Shown piece after piece: positions 33,086 to 40,499 of a stretch of 64,000 nt of DNA (within the stretch, counting starts at the first letter, position 1; every line of letters starts with the position of its first letter). The position numbers and the translations under genes are program-made. This DNA comes from Nocardia nova SH22a. GTDB lineage: Bacteria > Actinomycetota > Actinomycetes > Mycobacteriales > Mycobacteriaceae. The stretch is taken from the NCBI RefSeq assembly GCF_000523235.1, contig NZ_CP006850.1, positions 4,464,001-4,528,000 of the forward strand, in the 5' to 3' direction. Below the pieces are notes generated by a model. The model saw only the letters and a list, made by a program, of their open reading frames with translations. It did not search any database and was not told the origin of the DNA.

Positions 33086-34303
33086 TCACCGGTTGGTCTG
33101 CGGGATTTCGATACTCAGGGGCATGCGCAGCTCGGCCATGTACCAGAGCACGAACTGCCGCAGGAATTCGTCGAACATCCAGGTGGCGTCGGCGGTCGGC
33201 GGGATGACGCCCATCACGCCCTCACGCACGGCCACGAACGGTCCCCAGGCGACTTCCAGCAGCGGGCTCCACACCGGTTCCCGCGCGAGTTGCAGCCAGT
33301 CGGCGACCTTGTCCCCCAGGATGAACCGGGTGAACGCGCTCAGGATGGGCTTGCTGAGCAGGGTCAGGTCGATGTCGAAACCGAGGTCGAGGAGTTTGTG
33401 GGCGAGGTCCACGCCCTCCGCGGTCGGCGCGATGATCGGATCGAGTACCTGCTTGGCCTGGTCGTCGGCCTGTTGCCAGGTCGCCGGGATGTACTCGTCG
33501 CGAATTCCGAGCAGATGTCCGGCCAGCTGCCAGCTGTGCAGGTAACCGTCGGATTCACCGGGCGGGATGATCACGTTCCACGTCCGGAACGTCCGCATGA
33601 TCGTGGTGGCCAGGCTGTGCCAGGTGACCATCAGATCGTCCTGACTGATCGGGGTGATTCCGTTCGGCCAGTGCGGCGACCGCGGCAGCAGATGCCGCAC
33701 CGCCGCGTGGATGATCCGCGTCTTGACGCAGGTCACGACCATCTCGCCACCGGGCCCGTAGGCGTTCACCGTGCCGATGTCGTAGCCGAATTTCGCGGTC
33801 TTGGCGATGCGTTCCTTCATGTGCGAGCCGCCGCGCGAGTAGTACACCGCGCGCGCTTCGTGCGGAATGACGGTGGACATCATGCCGCTGGCGAAGGCGT
33901 AGAGCACTCCCAGATAGGTGCCGCGCTTCTTGTTGAACTCGAACGACGCGGCCAGTTTGTTCTGATCCGTCCACGACGGCAGTTGCCGCGCGTACTCCAT
34001 GAAGTCGCGCAGATTCTTGGGCAGACCCGCAGGAATGGGCTGGTCGTTGAACACCCACGTGGCCAGAAGTCTGTTGATCGCGGGCACGTCCGCGTGATCC
34101 ATCACGTCCGCGAGGACCGGATCGGCTTCCGGGTCCCACACGGTCAGCGGGTCGGCGCCGCCACCGCTGCCGAGAACCGAACCGGACGGTGACCACGTCC
34201 ACGGTTCCGCGCGCGCCGTTCGCGCTCCCAGCGCCAGCGCCCCGACCGCGCCCACGAGTCCACTACCGACCCGCAACGCATCACGTCTGCTGAGTCCATC
34301 CAT
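33086..34303 (-). CDS. lcp: Latex clearing protein (rubber oxygenase), secreted by Tat
   Basis: 405 residues from ATG 34303 with an AGAGGGA site; the ATG further upstream lacks one. The Tat signal is SRRDALRVGSGLVGAVGAL, cleaved near ARA (about residue 32). The mature domain is of the DUF2236/MpaB type: NKKRGTYLGVLYAFASGMMSTVIPHEARAVYYS, and VKTRIIHAAVRHLLP with the Lys (about 194) of the heme site, then VTWHSL, whose His (about 229) is probably the axial ligand. The length matches Streptomyces K30 Lcp (407). It cleaves cis-1,4-polyisoprene with O2 to oligo-isoprenoid aldehydes/ketones. Divergent TetR control. Confidence 0.85.
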   Translation of the reverse strand: MDGLSRRDALRVGSGLVGAVGALALGARTARAEPWTWSPSGSVLGSGGGADPLTVWDPEADPVLADVMDHADVPAINRLLATWVFNDQPIPAGLPKNLRDFMEYARQLPSWTDQNKLAASFEFNKKRGTYLGVLYAFASGMMSTVIPHEARAVYYSRGGSHMKERIAKTAKFGYDIGTVNAYGPGGEMVVTCVKTRIIHAAVRHLLPRSPHWPNGITPISQDDLMVTWHSLATTIMRTFRTWNVIIPPGESDGYLHSWQLAGHLLGIRDEYIPATWQQADDQAKQVLDPIIAPTAEGVDLAHKLLDLGFDIDLTLLSKPILSAFTRFILGDKVADWLQLAREPVWSPLLEVAWGPFVAVREGVMGVIPPTADATWMFDEFLRQFVLWYMAELRMPLSIEIPQTNR

Positions 34304-34332
34304 GCTAACGTCCCTCTTCATCGAGTCCGCCG

Positions 34333-34365
34333 GATACAGAGATACAGAATTCGTATCTGAGTATC
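34333..34365. promoter_or_regulatory. Nested palindromic operator between lcp and its TetR gene
   Basis: Two GATAC boxes (34333-34337, 34341-34345) and two GTATC boxes (34353-34357, 34361-34365) are arranged exactly symmetrically about base 34349, with an 8-base step. It lies in the 138-bp spacer between the lcp and TetR starts. This is a strong candidate site for the TetR protein. Confidence 0.7.
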
Positions 34366-34441
34366 TTGATGAGAACACATCGTGTCCTTGATCACAAGGA
34401 CTTGGAAAGATTCCGGCTATAAGCCGAAAAGGAAGGAAATT

Positions 34442-35122
34442 GTGAAGCCAGGACCATCGACACCCGATCCCGCCGCCCCCGCGGCATCACTGATCGAACG
34501 CGCGTACACCGCCGCCGTCGACGGGTCCGGCGACGGCGACGACATACGCACGCGAGTGCTCGACGCGGCCTGTGAACAGTTCGGCGAGATGGGGGTTCGC
34601 CGTTCGACCATGGACGATGTGGCGCAGCGGGCCAACGTCTCCCGCATCACCGTCTACCGCCGCTTCGCGACGAAGGAAATCCTGGTCGAACAGGTCATCC
34701 TGCGCGAGTACCGCCGCTACTTCGATCAGTTCCTGACCGAGATCCGCCGCGGGCACACCGCCGCCGACCGCGTCACGCTGGGCTTCGTCACCTCGTTGCG
34801 GACGATTCGCGGCAACCCGATCATCGGCGGACTGCTGACCGCCGAGCCGGACATGCTCGTGGGCACGATGATCGGCGACCAGGGCCGGACCGTGGCGATG
34901 GTGCGGGAGTTCGTCGCGGGCCAGCTGCGCCGCGAACAGCAGGCCGGGGCCGTGCCGGACGAGATCGACGCCGATATGGTCGCCGAGTTGATGGTCCGGA
35001 TCTCGGCATCGTTCCTGGCCATCCCCAGCGGCGTCGTCGACCTCGACGACGACGAGCAACTCGCCGATCTCGCTCGCCGCTACCTGGTCCCGATGCTGAC
35101 ACCTCCGACCCCGGCACCGTGA
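34442..35122 (+). CDS. TetR-family regulator, LcpR-like
   Basis: 226 residues from GTG 34442, 5 bases after AAGGAAGG; the frame also contains GTG 34382. The HTH lies at about residues 50-95 (VRRSTMDDVAQRANVSRITVYRRFATKEILVEQV). The C-terminal domain is helical with DDEQLADLARRYLVPML. A divergent TetR gene beside lcp is the known arrangement in rubber-degrading Gordonia and relatives (LcpR), where it represses lcp. The nested palindrome in the spacer supports this. Confidence 0.85.
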   Translation: MKPGPSTPDPAAPAASLIERAYTAAVDGSGDGDDIRTRVLDAACEQFGEMGVRRSTMDDVAQRANVSRITVYRRFATKEILVEQVILREYRRYFDQFLTEIRRGHTAADRVTLGFVTSLRTIRGNPIIGGLLTAEPDMLVGTMIGDQGRTVAMVREFVAGQLRREQQAGAVPDEIDADMVAELMVRISASFLAIPSGVVDLDDDEQLADLARRYLVPMLTPPTPAP

Positions 35123-35184
35123 CTACGAGCGCGTGCCGCGACCGCGCGGACCGGCCGCGGACGGCCGATCCGGGCAGCGAACCG

Positions 35185-35256
35185 TCAGCTGCCGAATCCG
35201 GCGGAGCCCAGGTCGATCCTGTTGAGGAAATTCTGAATCAGTACCCACGGGTTCAT
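35185..35256 (-). CDS. Candidate 23-residue peptide
   Basis: ATG 35256 with an AAGGGA site 6 bases upstream opens a 23-codon frame: an amphipathic N-terminal part (MNPWVLIQNFLNR) and a Gly/Ser tail (GSAGFGS). It is isolated in a 420-bp gap between two TetR genes. Too short to assign; it could be a secreted or signalling peptide, or chance. Confidence 0.4.
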   Translation of the reverse strand: MNPWVLIQNFLNRIDLGSAGFGS

Positions 35257-35541
35257 CGTTGATCCCTTTCGCCGGTGTCGATCACCCGCGGCCCGGAACG
35301 CTTCCGGCCGCGGCGGAGTTCTCACCGCGGATCGCGCCGGCGCAACCGTCCAGCGTGCCGAAACGGTGAGAATATCGATTAACATACAACTCTACGGGCA
35401 GCCATGTATACGTATTCGGGAAAGAATCGTCAGAAACTTAATTCCTGATGCGAGGCCCCGGACCGACACCCGGTCCCATCGTCGCGAGCGGGCCGTGGCA
35501 GTACCACCGACGCCGACGGCATGCCCGAGACCAGCTGTCAC

Positions 35542-36129
35542 TCAGCGGTTTTCGGTGGGCACGCCCAAGAGCCGATCGACCAGGGAGTCGACGTAGCCGG
35601 ACGTGAGCGGGCCCATGCCGAACAGGACGCGGACATACAGCGGGGCCAGGAGGTGATCGAGGATATCCAGCGCGGGCGGCGGGGTCTCGCCGCGTCGCCC
35701 GGCGCGGTCCAGCATTCGCTGCACCTGCCCGCGGCGTTCGTCGATGAAGCGGTCGCGGGCATTCGTTCCGTCCGCGCCGCCCAGGGACAGGGCCATGACG
35801 AGCCGCAGCACCGCCAGCCCGTCCGGGCCGCTGACGTCGCGGGCCACACCCGCGGCGTAGGCACGCAGATCACCGTCGAGCGTGCCGGTATCGGGGATGG
35901 GGGAATTGCCGACGAGCCAGTCCAGGGCCACATCGGCGGTCAGCGCCTCTAGTGAACCCCAGCGGCGGTAGATGCTCGAATCCGCGACCCCGGCCCGGGC
36001 CGCCACGTCGCCGACCGTGAAGGATCCGTACCCCCCTTCGGCCACCAGATCGGTCACCGCCCGATACACCGCGGCGCGGACGCGCGCACTACGCCCGCCC
36101 GGTCGGCGCATCGCTTCCTTCTCCGCCAC
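35542..36129 (-). CDS. TetR-family regulator of the 36258-38821 operon
   Basis: 195 residues from GTG 36129. The HTH is at about residues 35-75 (SFTVGDVAARAGVADSSIYRRWGSLEALT). The C-terminal domain ends GPLTSGYVDSLVDRLLG. It is divergent from the DinB-fold/nucleoside hydrolase/amidohydrolase operon, and the spacer holds two copies of the same 21-bp palindrome. That makes autoregulation and control of the operon very likely. Confidence 0.88.
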   Translation of the reverse strand: MAEKEAMRRPGGRSARVRAAVYRAVTDLVAEGGYGSFTVGDVAARAGVADSSIYRRWGSLEALTADVALDWLVGNSPIPDTGTLDGDLRAYAAGVARDVSGPDGLAVLRLVMALSLGGADGTNARDRFIDERRGQVQRMLDRAGRRGETPPPALDILDHLLAPLYVRVLFGMGPLTSGYVDSLVDRLLGVPTENR

Positions 36130-36140
36130 CCCGATACCTT

Positions 36141-36161
36141 AACGCAGTCATCTCTTGCGTT
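36141..36161. promoter_or_regulatory. Operator copy 1 (AACGCA-N9-TGCGTT)
   Basis: AACGCA (36141-36146) and TGCGTT (36156-36161) are perfect inverted arms with a 9-base spacer, 12 bases upstream of the TetR start. Same arms and spacing as copy 2. Confidence 0.68.
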
Positions 36162-36188
36162 TACGGCGCACAGGGCCGTACCGTTACT

Positions 36189-36209
36189 AACGCAGTTGGA
36201 AATTGCGTT
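36189..36209. promoter_or_regulatory. Operator copy 2 (AACGCA-N9-TGCGTT)
   Basis: AACGCA (36189-36194) and TGCGTT (36204-36209) repeat the first site exactly in arms and spacing; the centres are 48 bases apart. It lies 48 bases upstream of the operon start. Confidence 0.68.
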
Positions 36210-36257
36210 AAGAAGGCGGTCATGCCGCCGCTGTTTCCCGGACAGAAAGACATCGCC

Positions 36258-36857
36258 ATGAGCACCGTCGACCGCATCGCCACCGCCCTCGACACCACCG
36301 GCGTCATCGTGGCCGGAATCTCCGGTGACCGGCTCACCGCGCCCTCACTCTGCGCGGGCTGGGACATCGGCTTCGAACTCAATCACCTGATCGGCGGAAT
36401 CCACCTGGTCGCGGCCGAACTCACCGGGACCGACCCCGGCGGCGCCCACCACGACGACCGGCTCGGCACCGACCATCGCGCGGCCTTCGCGCACGCCGCC
36501 GCACTGGATCGCGCGGCCTGGTCTCGCCCCGGCGTGCTCGGCGCCACCGTCCGGTTCGGTTTCGGCGCGGTTCCCGGGACGATGGCGGCGCTGATCCACC
36601 TCACCGAGATCGTCGTGCACGGAATCGATCTCGCCGTCGTCACCGGACAGCAGGATCGGATCGACGAGGATCAGGCCGTCGATCTGCTCACCACCATGCG
36701 CGGCATGGACTTCGGCCGCTTCCGGCGACCGGGCATGTTCGGCGACCCGCGGCCGGTTCCGGCCGATGCCCCGGCCCACCGGCAGCTTCTCGGCTTCCTC
36801 GGCCGGGCCGAGCGGCCGGAGCAGGGCGGGCGGATCGCACCGGTCACCGGCCGATAG
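36258..36857 (+). CDS. DinB-fold/maleylpyruvate isomerase-family protein (mycothiol-dependent type)
   Basis: 199 residues from ATG 36258; ATG 36222 is an alternative. The N-terminal four-helix bundle has CAGWDIGFELNHLIGG, whose His is a metal ligand of the DinB fold, and LIHLTEIVVHGIDLAVVTG with further His ligands. This is the actinobacterial family of mycothiol-dependent maleylpyruvate isomerases and mycothiol S-transferases. It is the first of three genes followed by a nucleoside hydrolase, so its substrate may be a toxic or unusual nucleoside-linked compound. Divergent TetR gene. Confidence 0.78.
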   Translation: MSTVDRIATALDTTGVIVAGISGDRLTAPSLCAGWDIGFELNHLIGGIHLVAAELTGTDPGGAHHDDRLGTDHRAAFAHAAALDRAAWSRPGVLGATVRFGFGAVPGTMAALIHLTEIVVHGIDLAVVTGQQDRIDEDQAVDLLTTMRGMDFGRFRRPGMFGDPRPVPADAPAHRQLLGFLGRAERPEQGGRIAPVTGR

Positions 36858-36866
36858 TCTCGTCTG

Positions 36867-37919
36867 GTGCGGCAGACGATCATGGTTGACGTCGACACCG
36901 GAATCGACGATGCGCTGGCACTGCTGTATCTGCTGGCCGATCCGCGCGCCGAGATCGCCGCCATCGCCTCGACCGCCGGGAACGTCCCCGTCGAGCAGGT
37001 CGCCGCCAACAATCTGGCCCTGCTGGATCTGTGCCAAGCCCCCGAGATCGAAGTGGCCTTGGGCGCGGCGCAACCGCTGGCGGTCCCGTTGCGCACCGCC
37101 GAGGACACCCACGGGCCGCAGGGAATCGGCTACGCGGAACTACCCACCTCGCGGCGCGCGCTGTCGCCTCGGTCGGCGGCCCGGATGTGGGTCGACGTCG
37201 CGCGGTCGGCGCCCGGCACGGTTGTCGGACTGTGCACCGGCCCGCTGACCAATCTGGCACTCGCGCTGGACCTGGAACCCGAACTGCCGCAGCTACTTCG
37301 GCGACTGGTCATCATGGGTGGCGCGTTCCAGCATCCGGGCAATACCACGCCGACCAACGAGTGGAACGTGCATGTGGACCCGGAGGCAGCGAAGGTGGTC
37401 TTCGACGCGTTCTCCGCGGCGCCGCCGGACCGCCGCCCGATCGTGTGCGCGCTCGACATCACCGAGACCATCGAGATGATGCCCGGCCATCTCCGGCGGA
37501 TCGCCGAATACGCGCACGCAGGTGCGGACCCGATCCCGGGCCCGGAGGATCCGCCCGGTATGCGGTCGGCGGCCGCCAATCCGATCGTGCGGTTCCTCGT
37601 CGACGCCGTGCGGTTCTATTTCGAGTTCCACCGGCAGTACGGTCAGGGCTATCTGGCCCATATGCACGATCCGTTCGCCGCGGCGGTGGCGCTGGATCCG
37701 GCGGTCGCCGAGTTGCGCCCGGCCACCGTCGATGTCGAACTCGCGGGCACCCTCACCCGGGGTGCGACCGTGGCCGATTGGTCCGGTATGTGGGGCCGCG
37801 AGCCCAATGCGGAGATCGCCGTGCGGACGGATCCCGCGGCGTTCTTCGATCACATGATCGCGCGTGTCGGTGAGTTCGCGGCATCGGTGTATCCGCCCGC
37901 GGTACAGGAGGTTCGGTGA
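36867..37919 (+). CDS. Nucleoside hydrolase (IUNH family)
   Basis: 350 residues starting at GTG 36867, 9 bases after the DinB-fold gene. The N-terminus VDVDTGIDDALALLYLL is the Ca-binding DxDxGxDD motif of inosine-uridine hydrolases. VIMGGAFQHPGNTTPTNEWNVHVDPEA is the second conserved block, and the late MHDPFAAAVALDP holds the final Asp. It cleaves the N-glycosidic bond of nucleosides to ribose and base. Substrate specificity cannot be fixed. It overlaps the amidohydrolase by 4 bases. Confidence 0.9.
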   Translation: MRQTIMVDVDTGIDDALALLYLLADPRAEIAAIASTAGNVPVEQVAANNLALLDLCQAPEIEVALGAAQPLAVPLRTAEDTHGPQGIGYAELPTSRRALSPRSAARMWVDVARSAPGTVVGLCTGPLTNLALALDLEPELPQLLRRLVIMGGAFQHPGNTTPTNEWNVHVDPEAAKVVFDAFSAAPPDRRPIVCALDITETIEMMPGHLRRIAEYAHAGADPIPGPEDPPGMRSAAANPIVRFLVDAVRFYFEFHRQYGQGYLAHMHDPFAAAVALDPAVAELRPATVDVELAGTLTRGATVADWSGMWGREPNAEIAVRTDPAAFFDHMIARVGEFAASVYPPAVQEVR

Positions 37920-38821
37920 GTTACGACGACGATGACCGGGCGGCGGTCGCGGATTTCCGGGAACGGCTGGGCCTGTCCGGAATCATCGATGTGCACACGC
38001 ATTTCATGCCGGAGCGGGTGCTGCGCAAGGTGTGGGAGTACTTCGACTCGGCGGGACCCTTGATCGGACGGCCGTGGCCGATCACCTATCGCGACGACGA
38101 GGACGGGCGGATCGCCACACTGCGCGACTTCGGGGTCCGCGCGTTCACCTCCCTGGTGTACCCGCACAAACCCGATATGGCCGCGTGGCTCAACGACTGG
38201 GCCGCCGACTTCGCCGCACACACTCCGGACTGCCTGCACACTGCCACCTTCTATCCGGAGCCGAGCGCCGAGAGCTATGTGCGGACGGCCGTCGAGTCGG
38301 GGGCGCGGATCTTCAAGTCCCACATCCAGGTCGGCGGCTACCATCCCGGTGATCCGCTGCTCACCGAGGTCTGGGGCCAGCTGCAGGATGCCGGTGTCCC
38401 GGTGCTGATCCACTGCGGATCCGGCCCCGAGCCCGGCGAATTCACCGGCCCCGAGCCGATCGCCGCACTGCTGCGGCGCTTTCCGCGGCTGCGGCTGATC
38501 ATCGCGCACATGGGTGTTCCCGAACATTCGGAATTCCTCGACATCGCCCAGCGCCACGACACCGTGCACCTCGACACGACCATGTCGTTCACCGATTTCG
38601 TCGAGGAACGAAACCCGTTCCCGCGCAACGAGTACCCACGACTGGCCGACCTGGGCGACCGCATCCTGTTCGGCAGCGACTTCCCGAACATCCCCTACTC
38701 CTACGCCCACGCTCTCGAGGCGCTCGAACGGCTCGACCTCGGCGGGGACTGGTTGCGCGCGGTCTGCTACGACAACGCCGCCCGCTTGTTCGCACTCGAC
38801 CCGCAGTCCTCGCGCCGATGA
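37916..38821 (+). CDS. Amidohydrolase-2 family protein (TIM barrel)
   Basis: 301 residues starting at GTG 37916. The metal-binding IDVHTHFMPERVL (HxH) opens the barrel. Later conserved elements are KSHIQVGG, VLIHCGSG, LRLIIAHMGVPE, and FGSDFPNIPYSYAHALEAL with the final Asp. Members decarboxylate aromatic acids or hydrolyse cyclic amides. As the last gene of an operon with a nucleoside hydrolase, it might act on the released base or sugar. It is convergent with the next TetR gene with no gap. Confidence 0.85.
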   Translation: MSYDDDDRAAVADFRERLGLSGIIDVHTHFMPERVLRKVWEYFDSAGPLIGRPWPITYRDDEDGRIATLRDFGVRAFTSLVYPHKPDMAAWLNDWAADFAAHTPDCLHTATFYPEPSAESYVRTAVESGARIFKSHIQVGGYHPGDPLLTEVWGQLQDAGVPVLIHCGSGPEPGEFTGPEPIAALLRRFPRLRLIIAHMGVPEHSEFLDIAQRHDTVHLDTTMSFTDFVEERNPFPRNEYPRLADLGDRILFGSDFPNIPYSYAHALEALERLDLGGDWLRAVCYDNAARLFALDPQSSRR

Positions 38822-39457
38822 TCAGCCCTGCGGCCGGTCGGCGCGGGCCCTGATCCCGGCCAGGACGGTGTCGAGCATGCGGTCGAAATCCGCCGGGGTT
38901 CCGAAGTCCACCAGCCGCGGTGCGAGAGCGGCCATCGTCGGGTGCAGCCCGGGGTCGATCTCGGGCACGGTCGGCGCGCCGCCACCGAGGACCGCCAGCA
39001 GATAGCCGTTGAGGAATCCGAACAGGACGGTCGGCGTATCCGCGACCACCTCGTCGGATACTCCGGCCGCGCACATCGCGGTGACGAGCCGTTCGAGCGC
39101 GGCCAGCGCCGACGCCGAGGTCTGCGGCCGGGTGGCCAGTAGCGCGACCACATGGGGATGGCGGATCGCGGCGGCCCGATACCCGTGTGCCGTGCGGCGC
39201 GCGATGTCCTCCCAGCTCTCACCCGCGGGCCCGGTCTCGGCCGGAATCTCGGCGAGTACGGCCTCCGACACCGCGTCCAGCAGCGCCGCCTTGCCCTTGA
39301 TGTGGTTGTAGATCGACATGGGGTCGACGCCGAGTTCGTCGGCGAGCCGTCGCACCCCGAACCGCTCGAGGCCGTCGCGATCGACCAGCGCCACGGCGGC
39401 GGCCGCGATCCGCTCCCGGCTCAGTCCCGCCGCTGTTCCCTGCGCACGCCTGGCCAC
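38822..39457 (-). CDS. TetR-family regulator of esterase operon
   Basis: 211 residues from ATG/GTG-type start at 39457 (MARRAQGTAAGLSRERI). The HTH is at about residues 25-62 (RFGVRRLADELGVDPMSIYNHIKGKAALLDAV), the TetR_C_1-type variety with a ligand-binding C-terminus. It is divergent from two esterase genes. Two similar 19-bp palindromes lie in the spacer, one perfect. Confidence 0.88.
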   Translation of the reverse strand: MARRAQGTAAGLSRERIAAAAVALVDRDGLERFGVRRLADELGVDPMSIYNHIKGKAALLDAVSEAVLAEIPAETGPAGESWEDIARRTAHGYRAAAIRHPHVVALLATRPQTSASALAALERLVTAMCAAGVSDEVVADTPTVLFGFLNGYLLAVLGGGAPTVPEIDPGLHPTMAALAPRLVDFGTPADFDRMLDTVLAGIRARADRPQG

Positions 39458-39475
39458 AGCACTCCTCTCCTTGCG

Positions 39476-39526
39476 AAACCTACACCGTAGGCTATACCGT
39501 CGAGCGTAAACCTACGCCGTAGGTTT
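39476..39526. promoter_or_regulatory. Twin palindromic operators before esterase operon
   Basis: 39508-39526 reads AAACCTACG-C-CGTAGGTTT, a perfect 19-bp palindrome. 39476-39494 is a degenerate copy (AAACCTACACCGTAGGCTA). The centres are 32 bases apart, about three helical turns, so both dimers would bind the same face of the DNA. Confidence 0.72.
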
Positions 39527-39545
39527 GCAACGACAAGGAGTGCGG

Positions 39546-40499
39546 ATGCACGAGGCCACCATCCGTCGGCCGCAAGAGCCGGACTGGGCGACGGTCACGG
39601 CCGAGGAGCTGATCACCTATCGCGAAGCGGAGAACCGCTTCCGCGCGTCGGCCGCCGCGCGGGCGATCATCGGGAGCCCCGACCCCGAGGCCACGATTCA
39701 GTGGCGGGAAATCTCGCTCCCCGACCGGGACCTGCCCGTCCGGGTGCACCGCCCGCCGGCCGGGACCGATGCCACGGGCCTGCCGTTGGTTCTGCATGTG
39801 CACGGCGGCGGGTTCGTCGGCACAGCGACGCAGTGCGACTGGGCCAACAGCTTTCTCGCCGTCCACCTGCCCGCGGTGATCGTGTCGGTCGAACACCGCC
39901 TCCTGGACTCGCAGACACCGATGTCGGCCGCCGCCGCGGACGGGTGGGACGCGCTCTGCCACCTACTGGCCCATACCGCCGAATGGGGCGTCGACTCCTC
40001 GCGAGTCGCCGTTTTCGGGGAGAGTTGCGGCGCGCTGATCAGCGCGCTTCTCGCGATCCGGGCACGAGCGACCGGACTGCGACTGCGGGCCCAGGTATTG
40101 GTGAACCCCGCCGTCGACGTGACCGAGACGATGCTCGACTATCCGTCGATCAGGGCGCAGGCGCAGCGAGCCGGTTTCGTGCATTCGCGCTTCGATACCG
40201 AATTCCCGTTCTTCCGGCGGCTGGCCGCACCTCCGGGCACCGATCCGCGAGAGGTGTCACCGCTGTACGCCGGACAGCTGGGCGGGCTCGCTCCCGCGCT
40301 CGTGCTGGTGCCGACCGATGATCCGGTCGCCGATCACGGCCGGCGTTACGCCGAGCGACTCGATGCCGCCGGGACGCCGGTCTGGATGATCGAATATCCC
40401 GGCGCTCCACACGCGTTTCTCACCCTGCCGGGCAAGGTCGCACAGGCCGAGGACGCGCGGGCGGACATCGCCGCGTTCCTGAGAACGGCGCTGTCGTGA
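39546..40499 (+). CDS. Alpha/beta hydrolase, HSL (hormone-sensitive lipase) family
   Basis: 317 residues from ATG 39546, behind AAGGAG. The oxyanion loop is HVHGGGFVG and the nucleophile elbow is VAVFGESCGALIS (GxSxG). The catalytic Asp is in the DDPVADHG segment and the His in GAPHAFLTLP. HSL-type esterases hydrolyse short acyl esters. It overlaps the next gene (GTGA), so a second esterase is co-translated. Control by the divergent TetR protein is probable. Confidence 0.88.
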   Translation: MHEATIRRPQEPDWATVTAEELITYREAENRFRASAAARAIIGSPDPEATIQWREISLPDRDLPVRVHRPPAGTDATGLPLVLHVHGGGFVGTATQCDWANSFLAVHLPAVIVSVEHRLLDSQTPMSAAAADGWDALCHLLAHTAEWGVDSSRVAVFGESCGALISALLAIRARATGLRLRAQVLVNPAVDVTETMLDYPSIRAQAQRAGFVHSRFDTEFPFFRRLAAPPGTDPREVSPLYAGQLGGLAPALVLVPTDDPVADHGRRYAERLDAAGTPVWMIEYPGAPHAFLTLPGKVAQAEDARADIAAFLRTALS

